A stretch of 29,225 nucleotides of DNA from a virus, in IMG/VR virus record IMGVR_UViG_3300042402_001880, positions 1-29,225 of that record; one strand, given 5' to 3'. Of this stretch, positions 1 through 4,904 are shown piece by piece. The notes beneath the pieces are model-generated. The model saw nothing but the letters and a program-made list of their open reading frames with translations. It searched no databases and was not told the DNA's origin. A program made the position numbers and the translations under genes. How positions within the stretch are numbered: the stretch's first letter is position 1; every line of letters begins with the position of its first letter.

Positions 1-92
1 ACTGCGTCAAGGGCATTAGAGTAACGACCAACCCAAAGTGTATTGGTATCACTATCATTAGTGCTAGTTACTGAGTATAGGTATTCGTTCAT
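1..92 (-). CDS. Small protein, cut by the window edge
   Basis: The first 30 residues of a minus-strand gene are visible, beginning MNEYLYSVTSTNDSDTNTLW; its 3' end lies outside the window. The ATG (92..90) overlaps the TAA of the preceding gene as TAATG, and a GGAG Shine-Dalgarno lies nine bases upstream inside that gene. The gene is probably the fourth cistron of an operon read from about 600 leftwards. I do not recognise the family and nothing visible suggests a function. Confidence 0.6.
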   Translation of the reverse strand, partial: MNEYLYSVTSTNDSDTNTLWVGRYSNALDA

Positions 93-244
93 TAGTTATT
101 CTCCTTAGTGATAAATAATTGGTGTGGGTTACAATCGCAAGACTCTGTATCATAGTCTAAACTATTTCCAAAGTGTAGCCACCCTGTTCCATAGCATAAT
201 TCGCAAGTAGTTATTTCTAAGTGTAATTCTTTCATTACTCCCAT
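92..244 (-). CDS. Small cysteine-rich protein, possible zinc binder
   Basis: A 50-residue product beginning MGVMKELHLE. It has a CELCYGTGW segment near residues 14-22 and a CDC near residues 36-38, so CxxC plus CxC could bind one zinc ion; the CxxCxGTG shape recalls DnaJ-type zinc ribbons but the protein is far too short to be one. I chose the ATG at 244 because it overlaps the previous TAA (TAATG) like its neighbours and has AGGAAGGGG eight bases upstream; an in-frame ATG at 235 is the alternative. Function unknown. Confidence 0.6.
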   Translation of the reverse strand: MGVMKELHLEITTCELCYGTGWLHFGNSLDYDTESCDCNPHQLFITKENN

Positions 245-366
245 TAAATAGCCCCTTCCTGAAATAGTCCAATTTCCAAATCAAGTAATTCTTGGTCTGT
301 TGCCTTAGACAAGTCTATCCAACCTGCCCCTTCATTGTCAATTCTAAAAATCTCTATGTATCCCAT
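244..366 (-). CDS. Small acidic protein of unknown function
   Basis: A 40-residue product beginning MGYIEIFRIDNEGAGWIDLS and ending in an acidic, probably helical part rich in Asp, Glu and Leu. Start and upstream stop overlap as TAATG, and the downstream gene starts on its own stop codon, so translation is very likely coupled through the operon. No family is recognised. Three successive genes using the same overlap is the main reason to accept such a short frame. Confidence 0.55.
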   Translation of the reverse strand: MGYIEIFRIDNEGAGWIDLSKATDQELLDLEIGLFQEGAI

Positions 367-569
367 TAGTTTTCTACCTTTACTGCTACTGTACGACATA
401 CGACTTTTCCAAAATTACTAGGGCGTACTTCCACTAGATAACTTTCGCAACCCTGATACCAAACTGCTTTAGGGTGTATCTCTGCTGAGATAATTTCGCC
501 TGTTAAAGTGCGTGAGCGATAAGGTGTTCCTACTAGTAGGCTTTCTATTGTATAGACATTTGCTGACAT
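366..569 (-). CDS. Small protein, first gene of the leftmost minus operon
   Basis: A 67-residue product beginning MSANVYTIESLLVGTPYRSR. Alternating hydrophobic and polar residues (ISAEIHP, YLVEVRP, VVCRTVAVKVE) suggest a small beta-rich fold. The ATG follows an AAAGAGG ribosome site at good spacing. A candidate promoter lies at 602-623. I do not recognise the family; position and size fit an early accessory phage protein. Confidence 0.65.
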   Translation of the reverse strand: MSANVYTIESLLVGTPYRSRTLTGEIISAEIHPKAVWYQGCESYLVEVRPSNFGKVVCRTVAVKVEN

Positions 570-601
570 TTGCCAACCTCTTTCTTTTTGTTGATAATTC
601 T

Positions 602-623
602 ATCCTACCATAGGGGTCTGACA
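602..623 (-). promoter_or_regulatory. Extended -10 promoter with TGTCAG element
   Basis: On the minus strand TGTCAG (623..618), ten bases, then TAGGAT (607..602) preceded by TGG. The same arrangement occurs at 1686-1707 and 2637-2658, each upstream of a minus-strand operon. The predicted start is near 595, ahead of the gene beginning at 569. TGTCAG is too close to the hexamer to be an ordinary -35 and may be an activator or operator sequence. Confidence 0.5.
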
Positions 624-677
624 TTTCTGCTAGACACGCCCAAAGTAAATAGACTTTCTTTTTTTACTTACTATGTA

Positions 678-706
678 AGTTTAGCCTATTAGACACAAAA
701 TATCAA
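678..706 (-). promoter_or_regulatory. Candidate sigma70-like promoter
   Basis: On the minus strand TTGATA (706..701), 17 bases, TAAACT (683..678). The -35 and spacing are good but the -10 is weaker than the extended boxes elsewhere. It could be a second promoter for the genes from 569 leftwards. The CRP-like site at 748-763 is centred about 84 bp upstream of its predicted start. Confidence 0.35.
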
Positions 707-747
707 GTTACTAGCCAGTAAGTCCATATAGTAAGACGCTCAACCTA

Positions 748-763
748 TGTGATAAATCTCACA
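748..763. promoter_or_regulatory. CRP/GlxR-like operator
   Basis: TGTGA-TAAATC-TCACA, a perfect TGTGA-N6-TCACA palindrome, the known half-sites of CRP-family regulators (CRP in proteobacteria, GlxR in actinobacteria). Three other perfect copies occur in the first 3 kb. Confidence 0.55.
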
Positions 764-830
764 CAAATAGGCCTGTGGATAACCTGTGTACGACACGCCG
801 TCTGCGCCGAGGAAATCTCGGGGCAAAATT

Positions 831-863
831 TGAGCAGTTTTAAATCTTGCTCAGGATTTTTTT
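831..863 (+). terminator. Hairpin with T-run at the end of a minus operon
   Basis: TGAGCA (831-836) pairs with TGCTCA (848-853) across an 11-base loop and is followed on the plus strand by GGA and seven T. On the minus strand the hairpin lies just past the stop of the gene ending at 872 but has only a TTTT nearby. It may work both ways; by sequence the plus direction is stronger, although no plus gene ends here. Confidence 0.45.
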
Positions 864-871
864 ATTTTATT

Positions 872-1030
872 TTAGAAGTCGTTCAGTTTTCTAAAAGTTC
901 GCAAAGAAACTTGAAGTCTGCGAATTTCTTTTTCTAATTTAACATTGCGTTGCCAAAACGCAATCATCATTCCAACAGATCCAGCAAGCGCAATTGTAAT
1001 TGCGATTAGTGTTCCAGTATCTAAAATCAT
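872..1030 (-). CDS. Small membrane protein with coiled-coil tail
   Basis: A 52-residue product beginning MILDTGTLIAITIALAGSVG: a hydrophobic segment at about residues 8-25, then a basic, heptad-like helix (residues 31-50, NVKLEKEIRRLQVSLRTF). The ATG overlaps the upstream stop as ATGA. It looks like a single-pass membrane protein with a cytoplasmic coiled coil, resembling the holin-like protein at 7427 in plan but shorter. Last gene of its operon, followed by the hairpin at 831-863. A holin or membrane anchor are possible roles; neither is proven. Confidence 0.6.
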   Translation of the reverse strand: MILDTGTLIAITIALAGSVGMMIAFWQRNVKLEKEIRRLQVSLRTFRKLNDF

Positions 1031-1227
1031 TTAGCCATCTCCAATTTTTCATAGCAAGCAATAGCAAATTTAGTTGCGTCAAATCTTGGATTATCTGTTT
1101 CAAACATTAGAGAAAAATCATCCACTAAATCAGCGAATAGCATTTCTCCTTGCTCATCAAAAACAGAGGTAGCAAAGTAATTGCTAAGAATTTCAGCAGT
1201 TGCCACATAGTCTTTTCGTGTCATCAT
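1027..1227 (-). CDS. Small conserved-type phage protein
   Basis: A 66-residue acidic helical product beginning MMTRKDYVATAEILSNYFAT, with NPRFDATKFAIAC near the C-terminus. The pattern MTRKDY...NPRFD...F..AC is, as I recall, common among small hypothetical proteins of actinobacterial phages; I cannot check this here. Start and upstream stop overlap as TAATG; the second ATG two codons in gives almost the same protein. Function unknown. Confidence 0.65.
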   Translation of the reverse strand: MMTRKDYVATAEILSNYFATSVFDEQGEMLFADLVDDFSLMFETDNPRFDATKFAIACYEKLEMAK

Positions 1228-1433
1228 TATTCTGCCACCTTAAGAATTGCGTAAGTGCCTCTCTCATTGATTTCATCAATTACTGGCTTTAGTTTTGGAG
1301 TTAGTAAATCCTTTAGCATTGACTCTAAAAGATGAATTTGAGAAACTTCATCAAGGCGCAAGAATTCTTGTGCTACTGGATGAGTTTCATCAAACTCTGT
1401 TACGAAACGAAGTGCGTGTTCTACTTTTACCAT
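1227..1433 (-). CDS. Small helical protein of unknown function
   Basis: A 68-residue product beginning MVKVEHALRFVTEFDETHPV and ending in TYAILKVAE. It is acidic and probably all-helical with a leucine-rich middle (HLLESMLKDLL). An AGGAAA ribosome site lies about ten bases before the ATG, and the stop overlaps the next start. No family recognised; operon position suggests an early accessory gene. Confidence 0.6.
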   Translation of the reverse strand: MVKVEHALRFVTEFDETHPVAQEFLRLDEVSQIHLLESMLKDLLTPKLKPVIDEINERGTYAILKVAE

Positions 1434-1453
1434 TTTTATTTATTTCCTATTCT

Positions 1454-1651
1454 TTAGTTTGATTGTGAGGGTGTAAGAGTGCCACGAAGTGTGCCACTAA
1501 TTCCTAGGGTGTCGCAAGCGACTTTTACAGATACGCCAACAGGTAATTGTGTTGGGTAGGTTGAGATGAATTGAGCCACTGCGCCCTTAGAAGGCATAGC
1601 GATTTTTTTGGTAGAACCATTAAAGGTTTCTAGTGTTATAGTGTAAGTCAT
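1454..1651 (-). CDS. Small protein, first gene of the second minus operon
   Basis: A 65-residue product beginning MTYTITLETFNGSTKKIAMP, mostly beta by residue pattern. The frame stays open upstream to 1708, but that extension covers the promoter at 1686-1707. The ATG at 1651 has GAAAGGAAG at suitable distance, so I take 1651 as the start. Predicted promoters lie at 1686 and 1812, with CRP-like and TGAGCCT repeats between them. Family unknown. Confidence 0.65.
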   Translation of the reverse strand: MTYTITLETFNGSTKKIAMPSKGAVAQFISTYPTQLPVGVSVKVACDTLGISGTLRGTLTPSQSN

Positions 1652-1685
1652 TTTTAGACTTCCTTTCGTTTTTAGTGATAAGACT

Positions 1686-1707
1686 ATCTTACCATTAGGG
1701 GCTGACA
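1686..1707 (-). promoter_or_regulatory. Extended -10 promoter with TGTCAG element
   Basis: On the minus strand TGTCAG (1707..1702), ten bases, TAAGAT (1691..1686) preceded by TGG. The predicted start near 1679 gives a short leader containing the GAAAGGAAG ribosome site of the gene at 1651. The CRP-like site at 1736-1751 is centred about 64 bp upstream. Confidence 0.55.
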
Positions 1708-1717
1708 TTTTGGCTAC

Positions 1718-1768
1718 TTATTTGCTAAGGCTCACTGTGATACTGGTCACATTTATTTGCTTAGGCTC
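1718..1768 (-). promoter_or_regulatory. Composite operator: two TGAGCCT boxes flanking a CRP-like site
   Basis: On the minus strand GAGCCTAAGCAAATAA (1768..1753), then the perfect palindrome TGTGA-N6-TCACA (1751..1736), then GAGCCTTAGCAAATAA (1733..1718). The same box, followed by a near-match CRP site, occurs on the plus strand at 3034-3063, so this is a repeated module rather than chance. Confidence 0.6.
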
Positions 1769-1811
1769 ATTAGCCAATTTGTCCTTTATTTAATTTTTTT
1801 CTATACCTAGA

Positions 1812-1840
1812 AGTATAGCAGACCAAGCCCCAAAAGTCAA
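1812..1840 (-). promoter_or_regulatory. Sigma70-like promoter
   Basis: On the minus strand TTGACT (1840..1835), 17 bases, TATACT (1817..1812) with an extended TGC before the hexamer. It is the best consensus promoter on the minus strand. The predicted start is near 1805, upstream of the gene at 1651. A near-match CRP site (1872-1887) is centred about 74 bp upstream. Confidence 0.6.
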
Positions 1841-1871
1841 ATTTAGACACGCACAAAACGGACATTTTGAC

Positions 1872-1887
1872 TATGATTTACATCACA
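1872..1887. promoter_or_regulatory. CRP-like operator, one mismatch
   Basis: TATGA-TTTACA-TCACA differs from TGTGA-N6-TCACA at one base. The same variant occurs at 2708-2723. It lies upstream of the minus promoter at 1812-1840. Confidence 0.4.
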
Positions 1888-1890
1888 TCG

Positions 1891-1912
1891 CCCCGAGGGG
1901 CTCGGGGTTTTT
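1891..1912 (+). terminator. Rho-independent terminator, plus direction
   Basis: CCCCGAG (1891-1897), GGG loop, CTCGGGG (1901-1907) and TTTTT (1908-1912). It is the most GC-rich hairpin in the window. It abuts the stop of the minus gene ending at 1911, yet the T-run serves plus-strand transcription, so it may block antisense transcripts or end both directions. Confidence 0.6.
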
Positions 1913-2012
1913 ATTCACTTTTTACAGATAAATAAAAACCGCTAATTAAACAGATCATAGAAAACCAAAACAATGCGTTTCCACTTTCAAAAAAGGTTTG
2001 ATAAAAACTCAT
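1911..2012 (-). CDS. Very small membrane protein
   Basis: A 33-residue product beginning MSFYQTFFESGNALFWFSMI with one hydrophobic segment at about residues 13-30, then VKSE. Start and upstream stop overlap as ATGA. Last gene of the operon that starts at 2586. Too short for family assignment; a membrane microprotein. Confidence 0.5.
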   Translation of the reverse strand: MSFYQTFFESGNALFWFSMICLISGFYLSVKSE

Positions 2013-2149
2013 TTTTTATAAACCTTCTTTCCATAGTATTCATCAAATTCAGTTATAGTCATTAGACCTTTATACTCATTACAGAAACCGCAAAATAGCG
2101 TTCCCTTGGAATAAGTGTTTTCGCAAAAGCAACAAATTAGAGTACTCAT
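2009..2149 (-). CDS. Small zinc-ribbon-like protein
   Basis: A 46-residue product beginning MSTLICCFCENTYSKGTLFC, with CCFC and CGFC knuckles (about residues 6-9 and 20-23), a spacing typical of zinc ribbons. The rest (MTITEFDEYYGKKVYKK) is polar. The start overlaps the upstream stop as TAATG and the stop overlaps the next ATG. Possible nucleic-acid or protein binder; function unknown. Confidence 0.6.
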   Translation of the reverse strand: MSTLICCFCENTYSKGTLFCGFCNEYKGLMTITEFDEYYGKKVYKK

Positions 2150-2328
2150 TATTTAGACACTTTCCAATCTGTCCACATAGGTAGACGCTCAGGGTCAGTA
2201 TCGTTATACCAACGCTCTATGTTTTGTTCACAATCTTGGCAGAAAGTGAATTGCTCATCTCCTACATTTGAGATAGCAGATTTCATTGGATTGTGCTCTA
2301 CGCACTTTTTATTTTCTAGTGTTATCAT
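2149..2328 (-). CDS. Small cysteine/histidine protein, possible zinc finger
   Basis: A 59-residue product beginning MITLENKKCVEHNPMKSAIS, with CVEH and FCQDC motifs that could form a Cx2H...Cx2C zinc site, and a Trp-rich C-terminal part (WYNDTDPERLPMWTDWK). An in-frame TTG nine bases upstream exists, but the GAAAGG ribosome site is correctly spaced only for the ATG at 2328. Function unknown. Confidence 0.6.
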   Translation of the reverse strand: MITLENKKCVEHNPMKSAISNVGDEQFTFCQDCEQNIERWYNDTDPERLPMWTDWKVSK

Positions 2329-2391
2329 TTTTGACAACCTTTCTTTTTTTATTAGTTAATTTTTATTTTATTAAGTTTTTTATTTATCTAA

Positions 2392-2586
2392 TTACTTAGA
2401 TGATGGAAGTGAACGACCACAGCGACTATGGTAGCATTTTGTACCATACTTGTCACCTTCTGGTGTACACATTTCGTGAATTGTAGCAGGTGCTAAAACA
2501 ACCTGACCACATTGGCAGGTATTCATTAAACCTGCTGGGTAATCGCTAACTGTAGCGAACCCTTGTCCAAAGATACTATTTGACAT
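2392..2586 (-). CDS. Small cysteine-rich protein, first gene of the third minus operon
   Basis: A 64-residue product beginning MSNSIFGQGFATVSDYPAGL. Its cysteines lie in CQCG, in EMC and in CYHSRCG, so up to five cysteines and a histidine could bind zinc. GAAAGGAC precedes the ATG at good spacing. The promoter at 2637-2658 lies upstream. Family not recognised. Confidence 0.65.
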   Translation of the reverse strand: MSNSIFGQGFATVSDYPAGLMNTCQCGQVVLAPATIHEMCTPEGDKYGTKCYHSRCGRSLPSSK

Positions 2587-2636
2587 TTTATGTCCTTTCT
2601 AGTTTGAGAACCTTTCTCAACTTTCTTTATACTGTA

Positions 2637-2658
2637 AGTATAGCAGGGGGGTCTGACA
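2637..2658 (-). promoter_or_regulatory. Extended -10 promoter with TGTCAG element
   Basis: On the minus strand TGTCAG (2658..2653), ten bases including CCCCCC, then TATACT (2642..2637) preceded by TGC. Predicted start near 2630, ahead of the gene at 2586. The CRP-like site at 2692-2707 is centred about 70 bp upstream. Confidence 0.6.
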
Positions 2659-2691
2659 TTTAGGGGGGTATAAAACGGACATTTGGTACAT

Positions 2692-2723
2692 TGTGAGGTA
2701 GGTCACATATGATGTACATCACA
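2692..2723. promoter_or_regulatory. Tandem CRP-like operators
   Basis: A perfect TGTGA-GGTAGG-TCACA (2692-2707) directly followed by the one-mismatch site TATGA-TGTACA-TCACA (2708-2723). The centres are 16 bp apart. Both lie upstream of the minus promoter at 2637-2658. Confidence 0.55.
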
Positions 2724-2740
2724 TTTTTACCGAGGCTCTA

Positions 2741-2822
2741 TATAGGGGGTACCTGTACAGGGGGGGTGCTATATGGGGGTACCTGTATATAGGGGGGGTA
2801 TATATAGGGGGCCTATATAGGC
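2741..2822 (+). repeat. Periodic G-run repeat
   Basis: Five runs of 5-7 G start at 2745, 2760, 2775, 2792 and 2807, spaced 15-17 bases, separated by TATA-rich or GTACC-containing linkers. TATRGGGGGTACCTGTA is repeated almost exactly at 2741 and 2772. The strong G over C skew could allow a G-quadruplex on the plus strand, although the 8-12-base loops are longer than canonical. It ends in the palindrome GCCTATATAGGC. Confidence 0.6.
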
Positions 2823-2896
2823 AGGGTATACAGAGGGTACCCTATATGACTAGTCCTATGCACACCCACCTATGTATGGTCATTTTCTCGGGGCCC

Positions 2897-2912
2897 TGTG
2901 ATAGAGATCACA
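2897..2912. promoter_or_regulatory. CRP/GlxR-like operator
   Basis: TGTGA-TAGAGA-TCACA, a perfect palindrome. Its centre lies about 64 bp upstream of the predicted start of the plus promoter at 2934-2962, close to the class I activator position known for CRP. Confidence 0.6.
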
Positions 2913-2933
2913 CACGACACGCCGTATTAGGAC

Positions 2934-2962
2934 TTGACTTTTAGGGGTAGATGTGTTATTAT
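2934..2962 (+). promoter_or_regulatory. Main rightward early promoter
   Basis: TTGACT (2934-2939), 17 bases, TATTAT (2957-2962) with TG one base before the hexamer. Predicted start near 2969. It would drive the plus genes from 3294 through a 320-base leader containing the TGAGCCT boxes. Confidence 0.6.
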
Positions 2963-3000
2963 ACTAGTATAAGAAAAATTAAATAGAGATAAAAGGTTAT

Positions 3001-3234
3001 GAGCCTAGCAAATAAGATAACGAATTGTTATATGAGCCTAGCGAATAAGTGACCTAAATCACATAGTACACGCTCCACATAGTGAGACTACTAGTGAGTA
3101 TACTAGACAGTATGACATTTATCTGTTACACTTACATAGTAAGAAAAATTAAATAAGGATAAATCCTAGTTGAGCCTCTGAGCCTACCAAATAAACCTAG
3201 CAATAGGGTGAGCGTAGCAAATAAGAGCAAATAA
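3001..3234 (+). repeat. TGAGCCTAGCAAATAA boxes in the early leader
   Basis: Four related boxes: GAGCCTAGCAAATAAG at 3001, GAGCCTAGCGAATAA at 3034, GAGCCTACCAAATAA at 3180 and GAGCGTAGCAAATAAG at 3210; a shortened GAGCAAATAA follows at 3225. All are preceded by TG. The second is followed by AGTGA-CCTAAA-TCACA (3048-3063), a CRP-like site with one mismatch. TAAGAAAAATTAAATA is also repeated (2970 and 3140). They could be iterons or operators. Confidence 0.6.
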
Positions 3235-3293
3235 CACTAGGCAAGGAAAGAGATTAGAAAGTCTAATCAAATTAAAAGAAAGGTGGTCTATAA

Positions 3294-3497
3294 ATGACTA
3301 CATTAAGTAACTACTCTAACATTGAGGTAGGAGATACCATTACCCTACCTAATTGTATGAACCTTGTTAAATCAGGGGTAATTGTAAAAATTAGAAAATG
3401 GAATGGTAGCGCAATGCGTGTTATCTGTTCTAATGGTGCTATTTTTGAGTTAAATAAGCATAAGCGTGATTTTGTCCTCACTAGAGAGGATAACTAA
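3294..3497 (+). CDS. Small beta-rich protein, first rightward early gene
   Basis: A 67-residue product beginning MTTLSNYSNIEVGDTITLPN. The pattern IEVGDTITL...GVIVKIRKW...RVICSNGAIFEL resembles a small SH3/KOW-like barrel, a fold often used for binding nucleic acid or protein; this is a guess from residue pattern only. AAAGGTGG lies about nine bases before the ATG. Confidence 0.6.
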   Translation: MTTLSNYSNIEVGDTITLPNCMNLVKSGVIVKIRKWNGSAMRVICSNGAIFELNKHKRDFVLTREDN

Positions 3498-3499
3498 TT

Positions 3500-3589
3500 A
3501 TGAGCCTGCCCCTTATTGTCCTAGCCTTGTCAGTGCTATGCGCTATAATTGTACTAATCCCTACTATGTTAGATAAGAGTGAATACTAA
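3500..3589 (+). CDS. Very small membrane protein
   Basis: A 29-residue product beginning MSLPLIVLALSVLCAIIVLI, almost entirely one membrane helix with a short DKSEY tail. It starts three bases after the previous stop, and its TAA overlaps the next ATG (TAATG). Such membrane microproteins are common in phages; the role is unknown. Confidence 0.5.
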   Translation: MSLPLIVLALSVLCAIIVLIPTMLDKSEY

Positions 3590-3693
3590 TGCACTTATAC
3601 CTATGTTCATCTTGCAACACCCTTGCAATCGTTACAAAAAACAATAAACAAATAACAATCAACCCCTGCTTATGCACAACAGAAAAGAGATAA
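3589..3693 (+). CDS. Very small cysteine-pair protein
   Basis: A 34-residue product beginning MHLYLCSSCNTLAIVTKNNK and ending with CLCTTEKR. CxxC plus CxC about 17 residues apart fits a minimal zinc ribbon. The start overlaps the previous stop as TAATG. Function unknown. Confidence 0.5.
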   Translation: MHLYLCSSCNTLAIVTKNNKQITINPCLCTTEKR

Positions 3694-3697
3694 ATAA

Positions 3698-3907
3698 ATG
3701 AACACAATGACCTGCCAAGTAATTAACTGTGACTCAACAGAATTAGTCTATAGTGGAACAGATGCCTTTATGCTAGGCATTAACACAGAAACCTATTGCT
3801 ATAAGTGCGCTAATGCTTACGCACAAATAGATAGAGTTATGTCTAAGGTGCGCCAAGAATACCTTGACTCACTTACCCCTGCATCATCCCTTACTACATC
3901 TGACTAA
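3698..3907 (+). CDS. Small zinc-knuckle-like protein
   Basis: A 69-residue product beginning MNTMTCQVINCDSTELVYSG, with CQVINC near the N-terminus and CYKC near residues 34-37. Four cysteines in two pairs suggest a zinc-stabilised fold. The C-terminal part is helical and polar. It follows the previous gene by four bases. Function unknown. Confidence 0.6.
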   Translation: MNTMTCQVINCDSTELVYSGTDAFMLGINTETYCYKCANAYAQIDRVMSKVRQEYLDSLTPASSLTTSD

Positions 3908-3915
3908 GGAGTTTC

Positions 3916-4206
3916 ATGTTTGATTTTATTTCTGCACCATTTGATTGGTTTGCTAACATAGTCCAATACTCACTTATCTTTATGGCTATTATTATTCTAG
4001 TGCTAACAATAGGCGCAGTAGTTGCTATTCCTGTAGGGTTAAAACTTTTAGGTGTTGCATTTGCTAAAACTATTGTAGTAGAAACTAGCAAGGTAGTTAG
4101 AGATTTAGGTATCACTAGCATTGACCTCAAGCAAGCAAAAGACACTGAAAAAATGAAGGCTTGGGTAGATCGCAAAGTGGTGCCTATACTAAGTAAATCT
4201 AGTTAG
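3916..4206 (+). CDS. Small membrane protein
   Basis: A 96-residue product beginning MFDFISAPFDWFANIVQYSL. A long hydrophobic stretch (about residues 18-50) contains one or two membrane helices, followed by an amphipathic, charged C-terminal half. AAGGAG precedes the ATG by six bases. Possible membrane-acting early protein or a holin-like protein; a minus-strand frame over the same bases is a shadow. Confidence 0.65.
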   Translation: MFDFISAPFDWFANIVQYSLIFMAIIILVLTIGAVVAIPVGLKLLGVAFAKTIVVETSKVVRDLGITSIDLKQAKDTEKMKAWVDRKVVPILSKSS

Positions 4207-4443
4207 CACCACCTAGTGATATTTATTAGGTAGGTGCCAGTAGTTAAATAAATTGCTGGTGCCTCCTACTAAATTAAATTAAAATAAAAAAAATTAACAA
4301 AACAAATAACCATTAAAATTTTGGCCCGAGGATGTGCTCACTATATTTTTACCCCACACCTTTTAAAACCCTGCATCATACATCTGGATAAAATATTCAG
4401 ATTTTAGGCTATTTGGGGTTTACAAAATTTTTCAGATTTGTGC

Positions 4444-4449
4444 TATAAT
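4444..4449 (+). promoter_or_regulatory. Extended -10 promoter, leaderless
   Basis: TGC-TATAAT with six bases before the ATG at 4456, which places the start of transcription on the start codon. There is no ribosome site before this gene. The preceding gap (4207-4443) holds only an imperfect hairpin just after the stop of the upstream gene (GCACC/GGTGC, about 4204-4236) and AT-rich sequence. Confidence 0.6.
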
Positions 4450-4455
4450 GGCTTC

Positions 4456-4548
4456 ATGAGCGAAACCACAGAAGCAGGCAATCCAGAGCAATGCTGCCTA
4501 GGATGCATCTGCACAAACATTCACAAGTCAGCACCAGTAGAGGAATAA
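4456..4548 (+). CDS. Cysteine-rich microprotein
   Basis: A 30-residue product: MSETTEAGNPEQCCLGCICT is its first part. Four cysteines lie within seven residues (CCLGCIC). Translation is probably leaderless from the promoter at 4444. The next gene begins two bases after its stop and also ends in a clustered-cysteine motif, so the two may act together. Function unknown; metal binding is possible. Confidence 0.45.
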   Translation: MSETTEAGNPEQCCLGCICTNIHKSAPVEE

Positions 4549-4549
4549 T

Positions 4550-4741
4550 ATGGGTATCCTAGACAATTTCGAAAATGCCTGGGATATAGATTTCCAAACT
4601 GAATCAAAGCCTATGTCAGAAACAGACAACATGGGTAGAGAGAAGTTTTGGGAAGATCTAGGTAGACCAGAAGAGCCTAACTTGGCTGTAAAATTATTTT
4701 CAGAAACCTGCTGCACAGATTGTAGTTGTAAAAATGGATAG
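4550..4741 (+). CDS. Small protein with C-terminal cysteine cluster
   Basis: A 63-residue acidic product beginning MGILDNFENAWDIDFQTESK and ending SETCCTDCSCKNG, four cysteines in CCTDCSC. This resembles the CCLGCIC cluster of the preceding microprotein. It overlaps the next gene by eight bases. Possible metal-binding tail; function unknown. Confidence 0.55.
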   Translation: MGILDNFENAWDIDFQTESKPMSETDNMGREKFWEDLGRPEEPNLAVKLFSETCCTDCSCKNG

Positions 4742-4904
4742 CGATCATCAGAAATTAACTCCTGAGCAAGCACAGGCAATTTTATTATTTCAGATTGAGC
4801 AAAAACTAAGGTTTGCTATTGCAAAACAAGTTGAGAATAAATTTCACGGTATGTATCATAATGCATCACACGACATAGCACAATTTATAAGACACAGTGC
4901 TTAA
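4734..4904 (+). CDS. Small helical protein
   Basis: A 56-residue product beginning MDSDHQKLTPEQAQAILLFQ, predicted helical, with six histidines in all, most in the last third. It overlaps the preceding gene and converges with the minus-strand oxygenase, sharing bases 4901-4904 with its stop. No family recognised. Confidence 0.5.
   Translation: MDSDHQKLTPEQAQAILLFQIEQKLRFAIAKQVENKFHGMYHNASHDIAQFIRHSA

Larger units (their letters stand above)
570..871. other. Intergenic region with regulatory sites and hairpins
   Basis: No convincing gene. It holds the promoter at 602-623, a second minus-strand candidate at 678-706, a palindrome ACTTAC-tat-GTAAGT (666-680), the CRP-like site at 748-763, an imperfect GC-rich hairpin around 805-823 (CCGAG/CTCGG) and the hairpin with T-run at 831-863. 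A plus-strand frame at 749-937 is probably spurious: it overlaps these sites and has no ribosome site. Confidence 0.5.
2587..3293. other. Divergent control region, candidate origin
   Basis: A 700-base gap between minus and plus early genes. From left to right it holds the minus promoter at 2637-2658, two tandem CRP-like sites (2692-2723), five G-runs (2745-2811), palindromes GCCTATATAGGC (2811-2822) and GGGTACCC (2835-2842), a CRP-like site (2897-2912), a strong plus promoter (2934-2962), and four TGAGCCT boxes (3001-3225). No credible gene. The mix of G-runs and iteron-like repeats also fits a replication origin, which cannot be decided from sequence alone. Confidence 0.55.

Noticed and set aside
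749-937. Plus-strand frame of 62 codons
   Set aside because: It starts inside the CRP-like site, has no ribosome site or leaderless promoter, and overlaps the hairpin and the 3' end of the better supported minus gene at 872-1030.
2999-3052. Leader peptide of 17 residues with MSLANK twice
   Set aside because: The ribosome-like AAAAGG is only two bases from the ATG, and the repeats make better sense as DNA boxes since minus-strand and other copies do not keep the peptide frame.
4204-4236. Terminator after the membrane protein gene
   Set aside because: The GCACC/GGTGC stem contains a bulge and is not followed by a T-run; kept only as an imperfect hairpin in the text.
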